From NCBI GenBank assembly GCA_913009765.1, contig CAJVYT010000162.1, positions 1 to 8,955 of the forward strand: 8,955 bases of DNA. The letters run 5' to 3'. A program made the position numbers and the translations under genes. Source of the stretch: an uncultured candidate division Zixibacteria bacterium. Lineage in GTDB: Bacteria; Zixibacteria; MSB-5A5; GN15; FEB-12. Positions 5,594 to 8,955 of this stretch are shown in pieces; position 1 is the first letter of the stretch; each line of letters begins with the position of its first letter. The notes beneath the pieces are model-generated. The model was not told the DNA's origin. It saw only the letters and a program-made list of their open reading frames with translations, and did not search any database.

Positions 5594-6211
5594 TCACTTT
5601 TTATATGTAAACGGTATCAAATATTCAAAATCATTTACTTTTAATTTATAGTAATATTTCCCGGTAGGTATTATTGTCTTCGGTACCCATGTAATAGAAT
5701 GTTTTTCACCAACAAATAAACTATCTTTAAAAATCGTTGCAGTATGGTTCATTCGATTATTAACTATATCTAAAGAGACATGTAAAGAGTCCTGAAGTAA
5801 ACTCAGTTGAAGAGATGGGTTTCTGCTGTCGTCTCCGGCAGATAACAAAACTGCTTTCTCTCCATCAGCATAATGTACACTTATTGGTTCTAACCTTTTA
5901 TAGTCACAGGAAATAATAGCTGTTTTGTAGTTCCCTTCTTCAACAAATTTTCCTGAATCATCTTTTTTATCCCAATAGATGTTATAATACCCATTTTTAA
6001 CAACTTGCTTTATAAGTTGTCGGACATGCTTATTATTTTTATCTAAAATCCGTATGGAAACTTGGCATTGAGTCGCTTTTACCGGAAACCAAATTTTCAT
6101 ATTAGCGGCATTTGCCGAATCATAAGGAATTGCTTTCAGTTCATAAAATGAAGCTGCCAAGGCTGATTGAACTAATATAAAACTAATTATTATAATGATC
6201 AGTTTTTTCAT
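5594..6211 (-). CDS. Sec-exported protein with two FlgD-like immunoglobulin domains
   Basis: The 205-residue product starts with a signal peptide (MKK, then LIIIIISFILVQ, with SALA-A as the likely cleavage at residue 19). No lipobox or membrane anchor follows, so it should reach the periplasm or beyond. Residues about 49-102 show the FlgD-like Ig pattern: VSIRILDKNNKHVRQL, then NIYWDKKDDSGKFVEEGNYK. Residues about 143-205 look like a second, diverged copy, with SLFVGEKHSITW and PTGKYYYKLKV near the end, the same closing pattern as T9SS sorting domains. Such domains occur on many FCB surface and periplasmic proteins; no enzyme motif is visible. The ATG at 6209-6211 lacks a Shine-Dalgarno sequence. 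The stop TGA overlaps or lies next to the start of the lipoprotein gene, so the two are one translational unit. The specific role is unknown. Confidence 0.85.
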   Translation of the reverse strand: MKKLIIIIISFILVQSALAASFYELKAIPYDSANAANMKIWFPVKATQCQVSIRILDKNNKHVRQLIKQVVKNGYYNIYWDKKDDSGKFVEEGNYKTAIISCDYKRLEPISVHYADGEKAVLLSAGDDSRNPSLQLSLLQDSLHVSLDIVNNRMNHTATIFKDSLFVGEKHSITWVPKTIIPTGKYYYKLKVNDFEYLIPFTYKK

Positions 6212-6320
6212 AATTCTTATACACTTTTATGTTTCAATAGAATTAAAATTCCAAATTTCTTTATTGCCTTTTATATATTCATTTCAATGAAAGTACACAA
6301 GAAATCACAAAATCACAATA

Positions 6321-6354
6321 AAAAAACCTGACCGCCGCAAACAGTCAGGTTTTT
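6321..6354 (-). terminator. Intrinsic terminator of the PKD/T9SS protein gene
   Basis: AAAAACCTGAC (6322-6332) pairs exactly with GTCAGGTTTTT (6344-6354), with an 11-base loop. On the minus strand the stem ends in a run of six T's (6321-6326) and lies about 20 bp after the stop codon at 6374. It separates the large gene from the exported protein pair, so these are likely distinct transcripts; the pair's own promoter would lie at 6212-6320, where I see no clear boxes. Confidence 0.85.
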
Positions 6355-6373
6355 AACTAAGGGTAGAATATTG

Positions 6374-8955
6374 TTATTTAAGCAATAACATTTTCTTTGT
6401 TGAGGTCAAGTTAGATGTCTCTAAGCGGTATAAATACATGCCGGAAGAAACATTACTTGCATCCCATTCAATAGTATGATTACCTGCTGAAAATTGTCTG
6501 TCGGCTAAGACAGCAATTTCTTGACCTAAGACATTGTACACAATCAAGCGTACATTATCTGCCTGTGGTAAACTAAAGGCTATTGAGGTCGTCGGGTTAA
6601 ATGGGTTTGGATAGTTTTGATTAAGTTCAAATTCATCAGGAACTAACTCTGTAAGCATTTCACTTTGAGCAGAGCTGCTTAACAATATCGGACCTCCGAC
6701 AGATGCTGCCGCTGTTGTTGTACCGTGGAAATCTACAACATCAATGTATACATCATCCCAGTTTCCACTTGCATCACACATAAATCTTAGTTTTGCATTT
6801 GCGGGGAAAGTAACCTGAGTATTATTCCAAGTAACAGTTGCAGTGTATAAAGTATTATTATTAAAATCAATTCCTTGAGCAAATGCTGCTAAAGTAACCC
6901 AACTGGAACCATCATAATACTGTACCCAGAAATCTTCATTACTGTTGTCCATACTTACAGCAATAAAATCAAAAGTCACTTCTAATTGTTGATAACCTGT
7001 GACGTTATAACTACTGCTGTGATAAAATGATGAAGCAACACCACTGTTATCTTGAATATCTATAGCAGCAGATCCCTGAGCAGCATACGTACCGCCGGTA
7101 TAGCGGGAACAATCACCACCACCGTCAGAATAATTTCCCCAGCCTGCTTCAAAATCATCATAGGTAATAGTCGTCCAACTACCGGCATCAGTAACAGTGA
7201 TATAACCTGTTTTGGTATTTACATCAGATCCTTGAGCATTGGTAGCTGTCAATGATACGGTATAAGTACCTGCAGTATTATATGTATAGGATGGGTTCTG
7301 AGCAGTAGAAGTACCGCCGTCACCAAATGTCCAACTCCAAGAAGTAGGGCTGCCGGTAGACAAATCAGTAAATACAACACTAAGTGGTGTATTACCTGAT
7401 GTCGGAGTACCCGAAAATTCTGCTGTTGGAGCCGGTGGTGGAGGTGTATCAGCATTTACACAGAAATTATCAAACTGCGAGTGTGATTGATTAACTTCAA
7501 GACCGACAAGACCTGTCTGTACATTTCCAAAATTGTAAGATATTTTTTGAACTCCGTCAGCACTAACCGTTACTAATCCGCTTGGATCGATAACAACTTC
7601 CATAGCATATTGCTGATTCGTATTAATTGTTTCGGCAAATGATGCTTTGTTAGATTGTGTTCCGCCAACAAATTCGCGAATATACCATTTATTGGCACCA
7701 TCACGGAAATCTGCTACACGGTAATTATTGGCATCAATATAACCGAAAACAACAATACCGTTTGTCCATGTTCCACCGGTTAAAGAAGTCCAGTCAACTG
7801 TAATAGTTCCATCGGCAACATCTCCGACAGGTGATATAATAAAACCTTTGTCAGCAGCAATTGTTCCATCAAGCTGACCGCCACTTACAGTCCAAGTACC
7901 AGATAAAATTGACCAGTTAGAAATATCACCATCCTGGAAATCATCACAAAAACCACCAACAGGTGGGTCAGTTACGGTAATATAATTAGTTTGTGTAACA
8001 ATATCGGAACCACAGCTATTTGTTGCTGTCAAAGAAACCGAATAGGTTCCTGCAGCTGTATATGTATAGCTTGGGTTCTGTACTGTTGATGTTCCACCAT
8101 CGCCAAAATCCCAATTCCAGGAAGTTGGACTAAATGTCGAGGCATCTGTAAAAGCTACTGTTAATGGAGTATTACCTGAAGTAGGTGTACCACTAAATGA
8201 AGCCACCGGAACATCACATGGTGGTGTTGTTACGGTAATATAATTGGTTTGTGTAACAGCATTGGAACCACAGCTATTTGTTGCTGTCAAAGAAACCGAA
8301 TAGGTTCCTGCAGTTGTATAAGTATAGCTTGGGTTTTGTACTGTCGATGTACCGCCATCACCAAATGTCCAACTCCAGGAAGTTGGGCTGAATGTAGATG
8401 CGTCGGTAAAGTTTACAGTTAACGGATAATCACCGCTTGTAGGTGTTCCGCTAAATGAAGCTACCGGAACATCACATGGTGGTGTTGTTACGGTAATATA
8501 ATTAGTTTTGGTTAATGGGTCTGATCCGCAGGAATTTGTCACTGTCTGAGTTACTGAATAAGTACCTGCAGCACTATAAGTGTGTGACGGACTTGCAACT
8601 ATAGAAGTACCACCATCACCAAATGTCCATGAATAGGATGTTGCACCTGTTGATTGGTCGGTAAAACTTACAGCAAGCGGATAATCACCGGATGTCGGCG
8701 AACCAACAAAACCTGCCGTAGGAGTTACACAAGGATTTACAGTAATATAACTAACTTTTGTCTGTGTATCAGAACCATAAGCATTAGTAGCTGTCAATGC
8801 TACGGTATAGGTTCCGGCGGTATTATAAGTATATGAAGGGTTCTGTAATGTGGAAGTTCCACCATCACCAAAATCCCAAGTCCAAGCTGTTGGAGCATTT
8901 GTTGAAAGGTCGGTGAAACTGACCGCTAATGGTTCTGTGCCAGAAGTAGGAGTTC
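6374..8955 (-). CDS. Secreted PKD-repeat protein with T9SS sorting domain, 5' end beyond window
   Basis: The frame is open to the right edge, so the N-terminus is missing; 859 residues are visible. A TTG at 8795-8797 that could be taken as a start lies inside a PKD repeat and is not one. In protein order: four PKD domains (about 8955-7971) with the hallmark W.FGDGGTS; a concanavalin A/LamG-like sandwich (FCDDFQDGD, about 7955-7450); a fifth PKD (about 7450-7191); a carbohydrate-binding-like sandwich (DDFEAGWGNYSDGGGDC to RFMCDASGNWDDVYID, about 7190-6710); and a T9SS type A sorting domain (NQNYPNPFNPTTSIAFSL to KKMLLLK, about 6636-6377). The protein should cross the outer membrane by T9SS and be attached to the surface or released. 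PKD and lectin-like modules suggest binding of polysaccharide or protein. No catalytic domain is visible; one could lie in the missing part. The domain names are from pattern recognition; PKD and sorting domains are the surest. Confidence 0.92.
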   Translation of the reverse strand, partial: TPTSGTEPLAVSFTDLSTNAPTAWTWDFGDGGTSTLQNPSYTYNTAGTYTVALTATNAYGSDTQTKVSYITVNPCVTPTAGFVGSPTSGDYPLAVSFTDQSTGATSYSWTFGDGGTSIVASPSHTYSAAGTYSVTQTVTNSCGSDPLTKTNYITVTTPPCDVPVASFSGTPTSGDYPLTVNFTDASTFSPTSWSWTFGDGGTSTVQNPSYTYTTAGTYSVSLTATNSCGSNAVTQTNYITVTTPPCDVPVASFSGTPTSGNTPLTVAFTDASTFSPTSWNWDFGDGGTSTVQNPSYTYTAAGTYSVSLTATNSCGSDIVTQTNYITVTDPPVGGFCDDFQDGDISNWSILSGTWTVSGGQLDGTIAADKGFIISPVGDVADGTITVDWTSLTGGTWTNGIVVFGYIDANNYRVADFRDGANKWYIREFVGGTQSNKASFAETINTNQQYAMEVVIDPSGLVTVSADGVQKISYNFGNVQTGLVGLEVNQSHSQFDNFCVNADTPPPPAPTAEFSGTPTSGNTPLSVVFTDLSTGSPTSWSWTFGDGGTSTAQNPSYTYNTAGTYTVSLTATNAQGSDVNTKTGYITVTDAGSWTTITYDDFEAGWGNYSDGGGDCSRYTGGTYAAQGSAAIDIQDNSGVASSFYHSSSYNVTGYQQLEVTFDFIAVSMDNSNEDFWVQYYDGSSWVTLAAFAQGIDFNNNTLYTATVTWNNTQVTFPANAKLRFMCDASGNWDDVYIDVVDFHGTTTAAASVGGPILLSSSAQSEMLTELVPDEFELNQNYPNPFNPTTSIAFSLPQADNVRLIVYNVLGQEIAVLADRQFSAGNHTIEWDASNVSSGMYLYRLETSNLTSTKKMLLLK
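7971..8955 (-). repeat. Tandem 258/249-bp repeats encoding PKD domains
   Basis: The boundary motif GTTACGGTAATATAAT starts at 7971, 8229 and 8487, with a diverged form at 8736. This gives periods of 258, 258 and 249 bp, or 86, 86 and 83 codons. The units at 7971-8228 and 8229-8486 are about 86 percent identical by hand count, and their first 120 bases differ at only about seven positions. The units from 8487 onward are more diverged. A fifth, separated copy encodes the PKD at 7191-7450. This indicates recent duplication or gene conversion, and also a risk of misassembly. Confidence 0.85.

Noticed and set aside
7052..7455. Frames 7052-7255 (+) and 7249-7455 (-) inside the PKD gene
   Set aside because: They are low-complexity shadows of the repeat-coding gene in other frames.
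8795..8797. TTG as the start codon of the PKD/T9SS protein
   Set aside because: It is the leucine of an ordinary PKD ending (LTATNAYGSD); the frame stays open for another 52 codons of PKD sequence up to the window edge.
7971..8955. CRISPR-like array
   Set aside because: The regular spacing comes from 258-bp coding repeats for PKD domains, not short repeats with unique spacers.

Overview
The window is an AT-rich piece of bacterial genome with every recognisable gene on the minus strand. It most likely comes from the FCB group (relatives of Bacteroidetes and Ignavibacteria, and candidate phyla such as Zixibacteria, Marinimicrobia or Cloacimonetes). The main clue is a large secreted protein of PKD repeats ending in a type IX secretion (T9SS) type A sorting domain with the 'NQNYPNPFNPTT' signature. 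FlgD-like immunoglobulin domains in neighbouring exported proteins and weak or absent Shine-Dalgarno sequences at several genes fit the same placement. The sequence does not allow a finer assignment.

Region by region on the + coordinate: bases 1-63 are not genomic but an Illumina P5/TruSeq universal adapter left on the contig edge. It cuts off purM (64-689) and adds a false C-terminal tail to its reading frame. Next come a 50-residue two-helix membrane protein (825-977), a zinc-ribbon protein with a DUF2007-like domain (1015-1488), and an RluD-type 23S rRNA pseudouridine synthase (1585-2574). The rluD stop codon is followed by a perfect hairpin and an in-frame near-duplicate of its last codons. 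Bases 2575-3548 hold no gene. They are packed with short hairpin repeats and a 152-bp fold-back element resembling a MITE. A clear intrinsic terminator (3549-3581) closes an NtrC-type sigma-54-dependent response regulator (3602-4981) that has no visible partner kinase. Upstream lie a lipoprotein (5121-5588) and a Sec-exported protein with two FlgD-like domains (5594-6211), which overlap or nearly touch. A second terminator (6321-6354) closes the PKD/T9SS protein, whose 5' end lies beyond the right edge (6374-8955).

The left half is mostly housekeeping (purine synthesis, ribosome modification) with two small genes of unknown role. The right half is a cell-envelope region. The lipoprotein, the FlgD-like exported protein and the T9SS cargo seem to share one C-terminal beta-sandwich fold while heading to different compartments. 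I found no RNA gene, CRISPR array, transposase or phage gene, and nothing that clearly amounts to an undescribed system. The observations most worth checking are the in-frame duplicated rluD tail, the shared fold in the three envelope proteins, and the repeat-dense intergenic region.
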